Shown: positions 46,424 to 58,212, counted from the first letter of the stretch. The stretch is 64,000 nt of DNA from Haloactinopolyspora alba (GCF_003014555.1 NZ_PYGE01000006.1:124001-188000); one strand, 5' to 3'. Numbers and translations: made by a program. Notes: a model not told the origin generated them from the sequence alone.

Positions 46424-47210
46424 CGACGGCGCACGCCTCCGGACAACTCACCGGCCAGCGCCGCGACCGCGGCCACGCCGTCGTCGACGTCCGCGGCATC
46501 GAGCATGCGCCGGACGAACGCCGAACCGACCACGACCCCGTCGGCGAAACCGGCGATCTCGGCGGCCTGGTCGGCGTTCGACACGCCGAGCCCGACCGCC
46601 ACCGGCAGGTCGGTCGCCTTGCGGGTGCGCTCGACGAGTACCGCGGCAGCGTCGCCCACCTGCTCGCGGGTGCCCGTCACCCCCATGACCGAGGTCGCGT
46701 AGACGAACCCGCGGCAGGCGTCGGTGGTCATGGCGATGCGCTCGTCGGTGGACGACGGCGCCACCAGGAACACGGTGTCCAGGTCACGCGACCGGGCAGC
46801 CGGGATCCACTCGTCGGTGGCGTCCGGCGTCAGGTCCGGCGTGATCACACCGGCACCGCCGGCCGCGGCGAGGTCGCGGGCGAACGCGTCGGCACCGTAG
46901 CGCGCCAGCGGGTTCCAGTAGGACATGACGACGGCCGGCGTCCCCGTCTCCGCGACCGCCTCGACGACGCGCAGCACGTCCGGCGTCCTCGTCCCCGCCT
47001 GCAGCGCAGCGTTGACCGCCGTCTGGATGGTCGGGCCGTCGATCAGCGGGTCGGTGTAGGGCAGGCCCACCTCGACGACGTCGACCCCGGCGTCGACCAT
47101 GGCGCGGATGGCCGTGATCGACCCGTCGACGCTCGGGTAGCCGGCCGGCAGGTAGCCGACGAGCGTGGCCCGGCCCTCGGCGCGTGCCTTCTCGAACGCG
47201 GTCGCGGTGC

Positions 47211-47214
<4 letters not shown>
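46420..47214 (-). CDS. trpA: Tryptophan synthase alpha chain
   Basis: This 264-residue TIM barrel splits indole-3-glycerol phosphate. Conserved pieces: [12 protein letters not shown] near 24, [18 protein letters not shown] near 52 (catalytic Glu and Asp), [10 protein letters not shown] near 102 and [13 protein letters not shown] near 124. The GTG start at 47,214 overlaps the trpB stop. It forms the alpha2beta2 complex with TrpB. Confidence 0.96.
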
Positions 47215-48479
<1,265 letters not shown>

Positions 48480-48648
48480 CCGATCTCCTCGATGTGTGTG
48501 CGCCGATGGTCGGTGATGTCGGCGGGCTCGACAGACGGCGCCGCCACCGGTTGACCGTACCGCAACGCCGGGCCGGAATCCCCATCGCACTCGCGGCCCG
48601 CGGACCCCGATCGGGTGCCCGCGGGCGCCCATCACGAGGCGATTGGAC

Positions 48649-48709
48649 GCGTCACGAGGCCTGCAAGGGTGGTGACGCATGGAATTCCATGCGGAACGTG
48701 ATCATTTCG
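48649..48709. repeat. Dispersed repeat, copy 2
   Basis: About 61 bases matching the copy at 35,497 with roughly nine differences; it starts with the hairpin GCGTCAC/GTGACGC and contains GGAATTCCAT. It lies just after the trpC stop, in the same orientation relative to the gene as copy 1. Confidence 0.75.
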
Positions 48710-48732
48710 CGAGCCGGAGTGGCCGGCCAATG

Positions 48733-49545
48733 TCAGCGTTGGCCGCCGCGGTTGAGGGCGGGGTGGGCACCAGCGGCGACGAGGTCGGCCACGGCCGAGC
48801 GGGGGTCGCGCCCGGTCACCAGCGACTCGCCGACCAGCACCGCGTCGGCTCCGGCGCGGGCCAGGTCGATGACGTCACGAGGCGCCTTGACGCCGGACTC
48901 CGCGATCTTGACCACGTCGTCCGGAACGGTCGGGGCGAGGCGGTCGAACGTGGTCGTGTCGACGTCCAGCGTGGTGAGATCGCGGGCGTTGATCCCGATG
49001 ATCTTCGCCCCGGCGTCGACGGCCCGGGCCACCTCTTCGGCGGTGTGCGCCTCGACCAGCGGCGTCAGTCCCATGGACTCGGCCCGCTCCACCAGGCTCA
49101 CCAGGGCGATCTGCTCGAGCGCCGCCACGATCAGCAGCGCCAGGTCCGCGCCGTGGGCGCGCGCCTCCCAGAGCTGGTAACTGGTGACGATGAAGTCCTT
49201 GCGCAGCACCGGGGTGTCCACCGCCGCCCGGACGGCGCGCAGGTCGTCCAGCGAGCCACCGAAACGGCGCTGCTCGGTGAGCACGCTGATGGCCGCCGCT
49301 CCCCCGGACTCGTAGTCGCCGGCCAGCTGCGCCGGGTCGCCGATGTCGGCGAGGGAACCTGCCGACGGGCTCGAGCGTTTCACCTCCGCGATGACCGAAA
49401 CACCGGGAGAACGGAGCAACGGCAACGGATCACGAGCCGGAGGCTGCTTGGCAGCCATCGCCTTGAGCTGGTCGAGAGGAACGTGGTGTTCCCGCTCGGC
49501 GAGATCTGCACGCACACCCTCGAGGATCTCTTCGAGAACGCTCAC
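48733..49545 (-). CDS. trpC: Indole-3-glycerol phosphate synthase
   Basis: This 270-residue TIM barrel makes indole-3-glycerol phosphate. Conserved parts: [13 protein letters not shown] near residue 52 (catalytic Lys), [20 protein letters not shown] near 113, [13 protein letters not shown] near 182 and [10 protein letters not shown] near 236. It is separated from trpB by a 250-base gap that contains the dispersed repeat. Confidence 0.96.
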   Translation of the reverse strand: MSVLEEILEGVRADLAEREHHVPLDQLKAMAAKQPPARDPLPLLRSPGVSVIAEVKRSSPSAGSLADIGDPAQLAGDYESGGAAAISVLTEQRRFGGSLDDLRAVRAAVDTPVLRKDFIVTSYQLWEARAHGADLALLIVAALEQIALVSLVERAESMGLTPLVEAHTAEEVARAVDAGAKIIGINARDLTTLDVDTTTFDRLAPTVPDDVVKIAESGVKAPRDVIDLARAGADAVLVGESLVTGRDPRSAVADLVAAGAHPALNRGGQR

Positions 49546-49734
49546 GTCCGCCCTCCGTCCTCGGCACCGATCGGTCGATCTGGCCGGTCCAGACTAGCCA
49601 CGTCCACGCGGCGACTTCGACCGCCCCCCGTGCGGCGTTCCCGCACGCCTGCCTGCGCAGCCCGGCCCGGCCCGGTGGCACTGTGTTCGCAGACCCGTTC
49701 TGCCCAGGGACGACAACGCGGCGCGGCCATCGGA

Positions 49735-50088
49735 TCACGACCCCGCAGACGGCTCGAGCGTGTAGCCCACTCCGCGGACAGAGCGGATCCGCAGCGCTCC
49801 GCCCAGCTTGGTCCGCAACGTCGCCACGTGCACGTCCACCGTGCGCGAGCCCACCGGAACCGGATAGCCCATCGCCTGGCACATCAGCTCCGCACGTGAG
49901 CACACCCGCCCGGAGCGGCTCATCAGGTGGGCGAGCACCGCGGCCTGCAGCGGCGTCAGCCCCGCCTGTGCGCCCGACGGCATGGTGACCCGCCGGTTCG
50001 GCACGTCCAACGTCACCCCGCCGACCGACACCGACGGCGGGCCGCTTCGCGGCGGGCCCGCCGGCGTCCGGCCGGGGCGGGTGGGCAT
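49735..50088 (-). CDS. OmpR-type winged-helix protein without receiver domain
   Basis: This 117-residue protein is a lone OmpR/PhoB-type DNA-binding domain: strands around VGGVTLDVPNRRV, the helix block LTPLQAAVLAHLMSRSGRV, and the recognition helix and wing VDVHVATLRTKLGG and RIRSVRGVGYTLEP. There is no receiver domain. The ATG at 50,088 is used because of the gene layout; the N-terminus is Pro/Arg-rich. It lies between trp and his genes and may act as a constitutive regulator of them. No target site is known. Confidence 0.75.
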   Translation of the reverse strand: MPTRPGRTPAGPPRSGPPSVSVGGVTLDVPNRRVTMPSGAQAGLTPLQAAVLAHLMSRSGRVCSRAELMCQAMGYPVPVGSRTVDVHVATLRTKLGGALRIRSVRGVGYTLEPSAGS

Positions 50089-50090
50089 GG

Positions 50091-50354
50091 CTATCCGCTG
50101 CTGTCCTGACCGCCGACGGAGCTGTTCTGCACGTCCGTCCGCGCACGCCCGGCCTGCGGATCCGCCTGGCCGAGCCCCATCATCTGCATGACCTTGCCCA
50201 CGATGCCGCCGACGACGAGCAGCCCGACGCCACCGATCCAGAACAGCGGCCAGTTCAGCATCATCACGCCGATGGCCCCGACCACGAAGGCGATGCAGAT
50301 GATGATCACCGTGGTCCACGCCGCCGGGGTGTGACCGTGGCTGTTGTACGCCAT
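50091..50354 (-). CDS. HGxxPAAW family membrane protein
   Basis: This 87-residue protein has the family signature HGHTPAAW near residue 6, followed by two membrane helices (about 15-35 and 40-58). The tail is Gln/Ser/Gly-rich. The ATG at 50,354 has AGGAGTTGGG upstream. The family is common beside tryptophan genes in actinomycetes; its function is unknown. Confidence 0.8.
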   Translation of the reverse strand: MAYNSHGHTPAAWTTVIIICIAFVVGAIGVMMLNWPLFWIGGVGLLVVGGIVGKVMQMMGLGQADPQAGRARTDVQNSSVGGQDSSG

Positions 50355-50489
50355 CCCAACTCCTGTGTTCATCGTCCTGCGCTGATCCTGATGGTCGGCA
50401 CGTCGTGATGCCGTGCTGACACTCATTGTGCCGGATCAGCCGCGGCGCTCGCCCGCTGCCTCGGCAGCCCGGGTGCGCGGCCGCCCGGC

Positions 50490-51125
50490 TCAGGTGGGGT
50501 CGTCGCCGCGGTCCAGCGCGTCCCAGGCCTCCCGGGCGTCGGTCGCAGCGTCGTCGGTATCCGCGGAACCGTCCGCCGCCTCGTCCGCGGAACCGCCCGC
50601 GGAACCGTCGTGCCGCGACCCACCCGCCGACGGCCGGCGCAGCTCGTATCTCGCCCCCATGGCCGGCCAGGACGGGCCGAGGACGACGACGAGGGCCCCC
50701 GCGGCGACGATGACGGCCCCGGCGAGGGCGAGCAGCACCACCCAGGCCGGGCTGGTGGAGACCTGCCCGACCTCGTCGGCCGTGCCAGGGCTGCGGAGGA
50801 CCCACGATTCGATGCGCCCGTCCAGGTCGAGTGCGGTACGCACGGCCATGACCGTGAGGGCTGCGCCGAGCAGCACCAGTACCGAGCCGACGACGCGGCG
50901 GCCGATCCGCCGTACGGCCGGCACCGCGACGACGGCGGCGATCGCGACCAGCGAGACCGCCGGCGCCAGCGGCAACAGGTCGCTCCCGGTCGCCGTCGTG
51001 GACGTGGCGGTCAGCGACGACGGCATCCGCACCGTCCCCCAGGACCGCGACGACACGCCCAGCCCCAGCACACCGCCGGCGGCGAGCATCGCCAGCGTGA
51101 TCAGGTACTGCCGCCGCGCGCTCAA
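50490..51125 (-). CDS. Trp-region conserved membrane protein (Trp_oprn_chp)
   Basis: This 211-residue protein begins at a TTG at 51,125 that overlaps the trpE stop. Membrane helices lie at about 7-25, 45-66, 75-96 and 125-150. The C-terminal 55 residues are Asp/Ala/Gly-rich. Its place next to trpE matches the actinobacterial Trp-operon-associated membrane family; its role is unknown. Confidence 0.8.
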   Translation of the reverse strand: MSARRQYLITLAMLAAGGVLGLGVSSRSWGTVRMPSSLTATSTTATGSDLLPLAPAVSLVAIAAVVAVPAVRRIGRRVVGSVLVLLGAALTVMAVRTALDLDGRIESWVLRSPGTADEVGQVSTSPAWVVLLALAGAVIVAAGALVVVLGPSWPAMGARYELRRPSAGGSRHDGSAGGSADEAADGSADTDDAATDAREAWDALDRGDDPT

Positions 51126-52681
51126 TCCGGCACGTCCTCGGGCGCTCGCGCGTCGACGGCCTCGATCGACTCGGCCACCGCGATGGCCCGCAACGCGGCC
51201 GCCGCCTTGTTCCGCGACTCGTCCCATTCCGCTTCCGGGTCGGAGTCGGCCACCACGCCGCCGCCGGCCTGCACGTACGCCACCCCGTCGCGGATCAGCG
51301 CGGTGCGGATCGCGATGGCGACGTCGAGGTCGCCGGAGAAGTCGAGATAGCCGACGACGCCGCCGTAGATCCCGCGACGGGTCGTCTCGAGCTCGTCGAT
51401 GATCTCCATGGCGCGGACCTTCGGCGCGCCCGACAGCGTCCCGGCCGGGAAGCAGGACGCCAGCACGTCCAGCACGCCGCGGTCGTCCCGCAACCGGCCG
51501 ACGACGGTCGACTCGATGTGCATGACGTGGCTGTAGCGGCGCACCGTCATGAAGTCGACGACCTCGACGCTGCCGGCCGCGCAGACCCGGCCGAGGTCGT
51601 TGCGCGACAGGTCGACCAGCATCAGGTGCTCGGCGCGCTCCTTCGGATCGGCCAGCAGCTCCTCGGCCAGGGCGGTGTCGGCCTCGGGCGTGTCACCGCG
51701 CCAGCGGGTGCCGGCGATCGGGTGCGTCATCACCCGCTCGCCCTCCACCTTGACCAGGGCCTCCGGGCTGGAGCCGACGACGGAGTAGGAGCCGTCCTCC
51801 CCGCCGTCCGGGCCGGGCAGCCGCAGCAGGTACATGTACGGGCTCGGGTTGTCGCGGCGCAGCACGCGGTAGACGTCCACCGGTTCGGCGTGGGTCGGGG
51901 CGCGGAAGCGCTGCGAGACGACGACCTGGAACGCCTCGCCTGCCCGGATCTCCTCCTTGGCCTGCTCGACGGCGGCCAGGAACCGGTCCTTCGGGGTGTC
52001 GCTGTGGTGCTCGGGCAGCAGGCCCGGCTCGAACGAGGCCGCCGACGACGGCGTCGGCTCGGCCAGCTCGGCGGTCATCCGGTCCAGCCGGCCCACCGCG
52101 TCCTGCCACGCCTCGTCGACGCCCTGGTCGCGGTCGTCCCAGTTCACCGCGTTGGCCACCAACAGAATGGTGCCGTCGTCGTGGTCGAGCACCGCGATGT
52201 CGGTGGCCAGCAGGAACGCCATGTCCGGCAGCCGCAGGTCGTCGACGGTGGTCTCGGGCAGCCGCTCGAGGCGGCGTACCGCGTCGTAGGCGACGAACCC
52301 GACCAGGCCCCCGGTCAGCGGCGGCAGCCCCGGAAGTCGTTCGCTGTGCAGGGCCTCGAGGGTGCCGCGCAGCGCCTCCCACGGGTCGCCTCCGGCAGGC
52401 AGGCCCACCGGTGGGTTGCCGTGCCAGACGGCGACGCCGTCGCGCTCGGACAGCACCGCGGCCGACCGCGCGCCGACGAACGAGTACCGCGACCACACGC
52501 CGCCGTGCTCGGCCGACTCCAGCAGGAACGTGCCCGGGCGGTCCGCGGCGAGCTTGCGGTAGACGCCCACCGGGGTCTCGCCGTCGGCCAGCAGGCGGCG
52601 CACCACCGGCACCACCCTGCGATCCTTCGCCAGTACCCGGAACTCCTCGAGCCCGGGCGCCGCCCCCAGCTGCCCGCTCAC
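51122..52681 (-). CDS. trpE: Anthranilate synthase component I
   Basis: This 519-residue enzyme makes anthranilate from chorismate. The chorismate-binding core has [20 protein letters not shown] near 262, [17 protein letters not shown] near 330, [14 protein letters not shown] near 360 and [20 protein letters not shown] near 418. The N-terminal domain holds [20 protein letters not shown], whose LLESA-like motif is the tryptophan feedback site. The GTG at 52,681 overlaps the hisI stop. No leader peptide or attenuator is evident upstream. Confidence 0.95.
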   Translation of the reverse strand: MSGQLGAAPGLEEFRVLAKDRRVVPVVRRLLADGETPVGVYRKLAADRPGTFLLESAEHGGVWSRYSFVGARSAAVLSERDGVAVWHGNPPVGLPAGGDPWEALRGTLEALHSERLPGLPPLTGGLVGFVAYDAVRRLERLPETTVDDLRLPDMAFLLATDIAVLDHDDGTILLVANAVNWDDRDQGVDEAWQDAVGRLDRMTAELAEPTPSSAASFEPGLLPEHHSDTPKDRFLAAVEQAKEEIRAGEAFQVVVSQRFRAPTHAEPVDVYRVLRRDNPSPYMYLLRLPGPDGGEDGSYSVVGSSPEALVKVEGERVMTHPIAGTRWRGDTPEADTALAEELLADPKERAEHLMLVDLSRNDLGRVCAAGSVEVVDFMTVRRYSHVMHIESTVVGRLRDDRGVLDVLASCFPAGTLSGAPKVRAMEIIDELETTRRGIYGGVVGYLDFSGDLDVAIAIRTALIRDGVAYVQAGGGVVADSDPEAEWDESRNKAAAALRAIAVAESIEAVDARAPEDVPD

Positions 52682-53052
52682 CGCGCCGTCGTCCCCGGCG
52701 CCCGGCCCACCACGGCCTCGATCGGCCCGTCGTCGAAACAGGTGTGGCTGCCGGTGTGGCACGCGGGCCCCTCCTGTTCGACCTTGACGAGGACGGTGTC
52801 GCCGTCGCAGTCGAGGCGCACCTCACGCACCCACTGCCGGTGACCGGACGTCTCGCCCTTGACCCACAGCTCCTGGCGGCTGCGGCTCCAGTACGTCGCA
52901 CGGCCGGTCGTCAGCGTCTCGTGCAGGGCGGCGTCGTTCATCCACGCCATCATCAGCACCTGGCCGGTGTCGTGCTGCTGAACGACGGCGGCGATGAGGC
53001 CGTCGTCGTTGCGTCTGAGCCGAGCGGCTAGGGTGGGCTCCAGGTCGGGCAT
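52678..53052 (-). CDS. hisI: Phosphoribosyl-AMP cyclohydrolase
   Basis: This 124-residue enzyme opens the adenine ring in histidine synthesis. Metal and substrate residues are seen in [52 protein letters not shown] and CHTGSHTCF. It lacks the HisE domain, so phosphoribosyl-ATP pyrophosphatase must be separate. The ATG at 53,052 is the start of the family N-terminus. It is coupled to trpE. Confidence 0.95.
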   Translation of the reverse strand: MPDLEPTLAARLRRNDDGLIAAVVQQHDTGQVLMMAWMNDAALHETLTTGRATYWSRSRQELWVKGETSGHRQWVREVRLDCDGDTVLVKVEQEGPACHTGSHTCFDDGPIEAVVGRAPGTTAR

Positions 53053-53221
53053 GGAACCATTCTCCCCGACCTGCGGTGGCCGGTGCGGTGGGCCTCCCGG
53101 CGCGTCCCCCACGGCCCGGTGTCCGCACGGTTCGTATCATGGACGCCCACGCCCCGGAGCACGGTGTCGTGGTTGGCTACCTGCGGTGACGGCACAGCGA
53201 CAGACGAAGGGGTGCACGGCA

Positions 53222-53707
53222 GTGGCACGCACGATCCGCGCCATCGCCGCGGTCGCGGGTGCCGTGGCGGTGTTCGCCACCGTGTCCTGCTCGGGTGACG
53301 ACGAACCCCAGCGTGACCCCTCGGGCAACGTGACCGAGACGGCCGACTCCGCCGACGTGTTCGACATCAAGGTGGGTGACTGCCTCGGCGACGTCGACAA
53401 CGCCGACGAGGTCACCGACGTCGTGCTCGCGCCGTGCGAGGACGAGCACACGCACGAGGTCTACGCGATCGCCGAGGTGCCCGACGGGCAGTTCCCCGGC
53501 GCGGACGCCTTCCAGAACCGCGCGACCAAGCAGTGCGGTGCCCGGTTCGCCGAGTTCGTCGGTGTCGCCTGGAAGAACTCCGAGCTCGACTACAACTGGC
53601 TGCAGCCCACCGAGGAGTCGTGGGAGCAGGGTGACCGCCAGATCGTCTGCCTCGCCTACGACCCCGCCGGCCCGGTCACCGGGACGCTCGAGGGCGCCGG
53701 GCGATGA
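53222..53707 (+). CDS. Lipoprotein, Septum_form-type domain
   Basis: This 161-residue protein has a signal peptide with lipobox ATVSC (Cys near residue 23) and a conserved domain with KVGDCLGDVDNADEV, APCEDEHTHEVYAIAEVPDG and EESWEQGDRQIVCLAYD. The paired Cys residues (APC and IVC) fit a disulphide. The Septum_form name comes from a family of actinobacterial secreted proteins, many with no assigned function. A near copy follows in tandem. The GTG start has AGGGG upstream. Confidence 0.75.
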   Translation: MARTIRAIAAVAGAVAVFATVSCSGDDEPQRDPSGNVTETADSADVFDIKVGDCLGDVDNADEVTDVVLAPCEDEHTHEVYAIAEVPDGQFPGADAFQNRATKQCGARFAEFVGVAWKNSELDYNWLQPTEESWEQGDRQIVCLAYDPAGPVTGTLEGAGR

Positions 53708-53844
53708 CAGGCACCCCGGGCGGGTCCGCAGCCGGCGCCGGCACCGACCACCGTGCGTCGCGGCCGCCCCGGCGGTCGCACGAACAGCAAGGTAGCCGCC
53801 GCGATCACCGTGGCGTTGATCATTATCGAAGGAGAACACCCACC

Positions 53845-54381
53845 GTGAAGTCCACGATCCGCACGACCATCGCGGCGCTCGGCGCCGTGGCCGCGATCAG
53901 CCTCAGCGGCTGCGGCTCCGACGACGAGTCCGGCGGCGGCAACGAGACCGCGGCCGCGAGCGAGTCCGCGAACGGCGGCACCGAGACCGCTGCGGCCGAC
54001 GACGGCGCGCCCGCCACCGAGACGGCCGACGTCTTCGACGTGGGGCTCGGCGACTGCATCGGCAGCTTCGCGACCGACTCCGAGGTCAGCAACGTGGCCA
54101 AGGCGCCGTGCGACGAGAAGCACGAGCAGGAGGTCTTCGCGGTGACCAAGGCGCCCGACGGCGAGTTCCCCGGCTCGGACGCGTTCCAGAAGCAGGTCGA
54201 GAAGGACTGCATCCCCGAGTTCAAGTCGTTCGTCGGAATGAGCTACCAGGAGTCCGAGCTCGAGGTCCAGTGGCTGGAGCCGACCGAGGAGTCGTGGGCC
54301 CAGGGCGACCGCGAGATCGTCTGCACCGTCCTCGACCCGGCCGGGCCCGTCACCGGCACCCTCGAGGGCGCCAACCGCTGA
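53845..54381 (+). CDS. Lipoprotein, Septum_form-type domain (paralogue)
   Basis: This 178-residue tandem paralogue has a lipobox LSGC (Cys near residue 22), a long Ala/Ser/Glu linker, then GLGDCIGSF, APCDEKHEQEVFAVTKAPDG and EESWAQGDREIVCTVLD, which match the previous protein. The GTG start has AAGGAG. Two membrane-bound copies with different linkers may reach different depths in the wall. Confidence 0.75.
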   Translation: MKSTIRTTIAALGAVAAISLSGCGSDDESGGGNETAAASESANGGTETAAADDGAPATETADVFDVGLGDCIGSFATDSEVSNVAKAPCDEKHEQEVFAVTKAPDGEFPGSDAFQKQVEKDCIPEFKSFVGMSYQESELEVQWLEPTEESWAQGDREIVCTVLDPAGPVTGTLEGANR

Positions 54382-54410
54382 CACCGAGGATGCGACACCG
54401 TGTGAACATC

Positions 54411-54428
54411 GTGTCGTCATAACGACAC
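54411..54428. terminator. Hairpin at the convergent end of lipoprotein and ABC genes
   Basis: GTGTCGT with ACGACAC around a 4-base loop. There is no T run, so it is a weak terminator or a simple stem-loop. Confidence 0.45.
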
Positions 54429-54480
54429 CAGCGCCACACCGTACACGGCTGTGCCTGCCCCGGAACCCGAGGATGACGGG

Positions 54481-56280
54481 TCAGCGCGACTGGGCGACCC
54501 ACGCCTCGTGCAGGCCCGCGTAGAGCCCGCCCGCGGCGACGAGCTCGCTGTGCCGTCCACGTTCGGCGAGGCGGCCGGCGTCGAACACGAACACCTCGTC
54601 GGCGGCCTCGGCGGTGGACAGCCGGTGCGCGATGGTCACCGACGTCCGTCCGCGTGAGATCCCCTCGAGCGCACGCGCCAGGCGCACCTCGGTGGCCGGG
54701 TCGACCGCGCTGGTGGCCTCGTCCAGTACCAGCAGGTCGGGGTCGGCGAGGTAGGCGCGTGCCAGTGCGACGAGCTGGCGCTCTCCCGCCGACAGCGACT
54801 CGCCGCGCTGGCCGACCTGTGTGGCCAGCCGGGACGGCAGCCCGTCGGCCCAGTCGGCCACGCCCAGCTCGGTCAGCGCGCGCCACAGGTCGTCCTCGGT
54901 GGCCTCCGGGCGGCCGTAGCGCAGGTTCGCCGCCAGCGTGTCGTCGAACAGGAACCCCTCCTGGGGCACCATGACGACGCGTTCGCGCAGCGAGTCGAAC
55001 CGCACGTCGCGCAGGTCGACACCGTCGATCAGCACCCGTCCGGACGCGGGGTCCATCAGCCGGGTCAGCAGCTTCGCGAACGTGGTCTTGCCCGAACCGG
55101 TCTCGCCCACGACGGCGACCCGCGTGTGCCGCGGAATGGCGACGTCGACGTCGTGCAGCACGGTCGGCCCGTCCGGGTACGCGTACGAGACGTGCTCGAA
55201 CCGGACGTCGACCGGCCCGCGCGGCAGCCGCACACCCTCGTCACCGGGGTCGGCGACGTCGGCGCGGGTGTCCAGGATGCCGAGGACCCGCCGCCACCCG
55301 GCGATCGCGTTCTGCGCCTCGGCCAGCACTTCGGTGGCGACCTGCACCGGTGCGATGAACAGGGTGACCAGGAAGATGAACGCCAGCAGCCGCCCGAGCG
55401 TGATGTCGCCGGCGACGCCGAGCAGCACGCCGGCGACCACCACGGCGGCGTTGGCGATGCCCGCGACCACCTCTCCGGTGGAGAACGCCGACGCCGCGAG
55501 CCGCTGCGCGCGGGTGGCGGCCATCCGGTGCGCCTCGACCGCGTCGTCGACCCGCTGCTGCGTACGCCCCTCGACCGCGTAGGCCCGCACGGCCTGGGCG
55601 CCGACCACGGCCTCGGACACCGCGCCGAGCATCGAGCCGACACGTTCGCGGACGAGCAGGAACGCCGCCGACAACAGCCGCTGGAAGTAGCGCAGCGCGA
55701 CGAACAGCGGCAGGAAGCAGACCCAGACCAGGATCGTCAGCTGCCACGAGTAGATCGCCATGATCACCGTGGCGACCACCAGCTGGCCGACGCTGACCAG
55801 CATGATCAGCCCGCCGAACTGGACGAACTGCGAGATCGTGTCGACGTCGCTGGTGACCCTGGACACGAGTGACCCGCGCCGCTCGGTGTCCTGCGTCAGC
55901 ACCGACAGGTCGTGCACGTGCCGGAACGCCTTGGTGCGTAGCGTGGCCAGCCCCGACTCGCTGGCGCGGAACACCCGCACGTTCATGAAGAACGCGGCGA
56001 CCACGGTCACGACGACGCCGACGGCGGCCAGCCCGACCATCCAGCGGACGTAACCGAGGTCGGCGCCGCCCGGCGCGTTCAGCCCGCCGTCGATGGTCTG
56101 CTGGATGGCGATGGGCACGACCACCCGCCCCGCCGTGGCGACCGCGGCGATGGCCAGCGTCAGCGCCAGGCCCTGGGTGATCTCGGGAGACAGGGCGAGC
56201 CCGCGCCGCAGTGTGCCGAGCGCGGTGTCGTGACCGGTCTCGCCGAGCCGGGCCGTGCCGGTCGTGGTGCTGGAACTCAC
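54481..56280 (-). CDS. ABC exporter half-transporter with consensus ATP site
   Basis: This 599-residue protein has a six-helix membrane domain (about residues 30-325) and a nucleotide-binding domain (about 370-590). The ATP site is complete: GETGSGKTT (Walker A), VMVPQEGFLFDD (Q loop), LLVLDEATSAVD (Walker B with Glu) and IAHRLST (H loop). Its signature is LSAGE, a deviation from LSGGQ. It overlaps the partner gene by four bases and likely forms a heterodimer. The GTG is at 56,280. Confidence 0.9.
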   Translation of the reverse strand: MSSSTTTGTARLGETGHDTALGTLRRGLALSPEITQGLALTLAIAAVATAGRVVVPIAIQQTIDGGLNAPGGADLGYVRWMVGLAAVGVVVTVVAAFFMNVRVFRASESGLATLRTKAFRHVHDLSVLTQDTERRGSLVSRVTSDVDTISQFVQFGGLIMLVSVGQLVVATVIMAIYSWQLTILVWVCFLPLFVALRYFQRLLSAAFLLVRERVGSMLGAVSEAVVGAQAVRAYAVEGRTQQRVDDAVEAHRMAATRAQRLAASAFSTGEVVAGIANAAVVVAGVLLGVAGDITLGRLLAFIFLVTLFIAPVQVATEVLAEAQNAIAGWRRVLGILDTRADVADPGDEGVRLPRGPVDVRFEHVSYAYPDGPTVLHDVDVAIPRHTRVAVVGETGSGKTTFAKLLTRLMDPASGRVLIDGVDLRDVRFDSLRERVVMVPQEGFLFDDTLAANLRYGRPEATEDDLWRALTELGVADWADGLPSRLATQVGQRGESLSAGERQLVALARAYLADPDLLVLDEATSAVDPATEVRLARALEGISRGRTSVTIAHRLSTAEAADEVFVFDAGRLAERGRHSELVAAGGLYAGLHEAWVAQSR

Positions 56281-58085
56281 GCCTGTCCTCCGGTGCTGTC
56301 CGTCGCGGCCGTCGCACGTTCGGCGGCGTCGCGCTCGTAGGCGGTGATCAGCTCGCGGTAGCCAGCCGAGGTACGCAGCAGCTCGTCGTGGGTGCCGCGC
56401 GCGCTGATGCGGCCACCGTCGACGTAGACGACCTCGTCGGCCAGCGCGATGGTGGCGCGCCGGTAGGCGACCACGACCACCGTCGACGGCAGCGACGCGT
56501 CGCGCAGCCCGGCCAGGATGCGACGCTCGACCTCCGGGTCGACGGCGCTGGTGGCATCGTCGAGCACCAGCAGTCTGGGCTCGCGCACCACGGCGCGTGC
56601 CAGCGCCAGCCGCTGTCGCTGGCCGCCGGACAACGTCGCGCCGCGCTCGCCGATGGGCGCGTCGAGATCGTCGGCGAGCTCGGCGACGAACCCGTCGCCC
56701 TGGGCGAGTCGCAGCGCGGCCCACACCGACTCGTCGGGCGCGTCGCGGCCCAGGGTGACGTTGTCGCGCACCGTGTCCTCGAAGACGAACGGCTGCTGGA
56801 ACACCAGAGACACGGCCTCCGCGACCTCGCCGCGGTCGAACTCACGCAGGTCGGTGCCGTCCAGCAGGACGGCACCGCTCACCGGGTCGACCAGCCGCAC
56901 CAGCAGCGAGGCCAGCGTGGACTTGCCGGAGCCGGTAGCGCCGACGACGGCGACGGTGCGGCCCGGAGCGACGTCCAGGGTGACGTCGTTCAGCACCGGC
57001 GCGCCGTCGACGTAGGAGTACGAGAGCCCGTTCAGGCCCAGCCTGGCCGGCTGCGCCGATCCGGTCAGCCGGGTCGAGCCGTACGGCAGCGATCCGGTGG
57101 CGTCGAGGACCGCGGACACCCGTCGCCAGCCCACCACCGACCGCGGCAGCTCGCCGAGCACGAAGCCGATGGCCCGGATGGGGAACGCGGTGACGGTGAG
57201 CAGATAGGCGACCTGCACGAGCGTGCCCGCCTCGAGGGTGCCGTCGGCCACCCGCACCGAGCCCACCGCGAGCACGACGAGAACGCCCAGGTTCGGCAGC
57301 GCCTCGAGCACCGGGTCGAACGCGCCGCGGATGCGGCCGACGCCGATGTTCGCGTCGCGCAACTGGTGGGCGACGCCGGCGAAGCGGTGCGTCTCGTCCG
57401 CCTCGCGGCCCATGGCCTTCACCACCGCGGCGCCGTCGAACGACTCGTGCGCCACGCCGGACAGCTCCGCGCGCAACGCCTGTGCGCGGGTGGCCAGCGG
57501 CGACAGCCGGCGCTGGTAGACGAAGTTGAGCAGCAGGATGGCCGGGAAGACCAGCGCGCCCACGAGCGCGAGCAACGGGTCGGCCAGGAACATCGACACC
57601 AGCGCGAACACCAGCATGACCACGACGCCCAGCGCGAACGGCAACGGCGCGATCGGGAAGAACGTCGCCTCGACGTCGGCGTTCGCGTTGGACAGCAGCG
57701 TGCCGGTGGAGTGCCGGTGGTGCCAGGACAGCGGGAGCCGCAGGTACTGCCGGGTGACGCGGCGCCGGTAGCGGGCGTTGAGCCGGTACTGCCCGAGCCC
57801 CGCGTAGTAGCGCCGGACCACGATGCCCGCGGCCTTGAGCAGCGCGGTGACGAAGATGGCCAGCGCCGCGGCGACGAGCGCGCCCGTCGTGGTGTCGCCC
57901 TCGCGGAACGCGGGCACGACGACGTCGTCGGTCACCCTGCCGATGACCACCGACGAGGCGACGGTCATGATGCCGTACAGCGCGCTGCCGGCCACCGCGA
58001 CGCCCAGAATGACCGGTTCGTCACGCAGCGCCCGCCACAGGACGCGGAACCCCTCACGCAGGGTCGCCTGTCGCTCGTCCGTCAC
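56277..58085 (-). CDS. ABC exporter half-transporter with degenerate ATP site
   Basis: This 602-residue partner has a membrane domain (about 20-320) and a nucleotide-binding domain. It has GATGSGKST (382-390), LSGGQ (485-489), but Walker B LLVLDDATS with Asp510 in place of the catalytic Glu, and Tyr541 in place of the H-loop His (VAYRRAT). With LSAGE in the partner, these changes fall on the same ATP site. This is the classic heterodimeric exporter pattern. The substrate is unknown. The GTG start is at 58,085. Confidence 0.9.
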   Translation of the reverse strand: MTDERQATLREGFRVLWRALRDEPVILGVAVAGSALYGIMTVASSVVIGRVTDDVVVPAFREGDTTTGALVAAALAIFVTALLKAAGIVVRRYYAGLGQYRLNARYRRRVTRQYLRLPLSWHHRHSTGTLLSNANADVEATFFPIAPLPFALGVVVMLVFALVSMFLADPLLALVGALVFPAILLLNFVYQRRLSPLATRAQALRAELSGVAHESFDGAAVVKAMGREADETHRFAGVAHQLRDANIGVGRIRGAFDPVLEALPNLGVLVVLAVGSVRVADGTLEAGTLVQVAYLLTVTAFPIRAIGFVLGELPRSVVGWRRVSAVLDATGSLPYGSTRLTGSAQPARLGLNGLSYSYVDGAPVLNDVTLDVAPGRTVAVVGATGSGKSTLASLLVRLVDPVSGAVLLDGTDLREFDRGEVAEAVSLVFQQPFVFEDTVRDNVTLGRDAPDESVWAALRLAQGDGFVAELADDLDAPIGERGATLSGGQRQRLALARAVVREPRLLVLDDATSAVDPEVERRILAGLRDASLPSTVVVVAYRRATIALADEVVYVDGGRISARGTHDELLRTSAGYRELITAYERDAAERATAATDSTGGQA

Positions 58086-58212
58086 TGCGCCTCCACGTCG
58101 GCAACGATGACCCACTGCGCGAACCGGGGCGCGCGGACACGGCGCGAATGCGAGCGGGATACCTGGACACGTACGGTACCAACCGGCACCGACACTCCTG
58201 GGGCCGCCGCAC

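Noticed and set aside
48480-48680. N-terminal extension of trpB or a small trpM-like gene
   Set aside because: The frame is open but contains no separate stop-start pair, and a good Shine-Dalgarno favours the GTG at 48,479.
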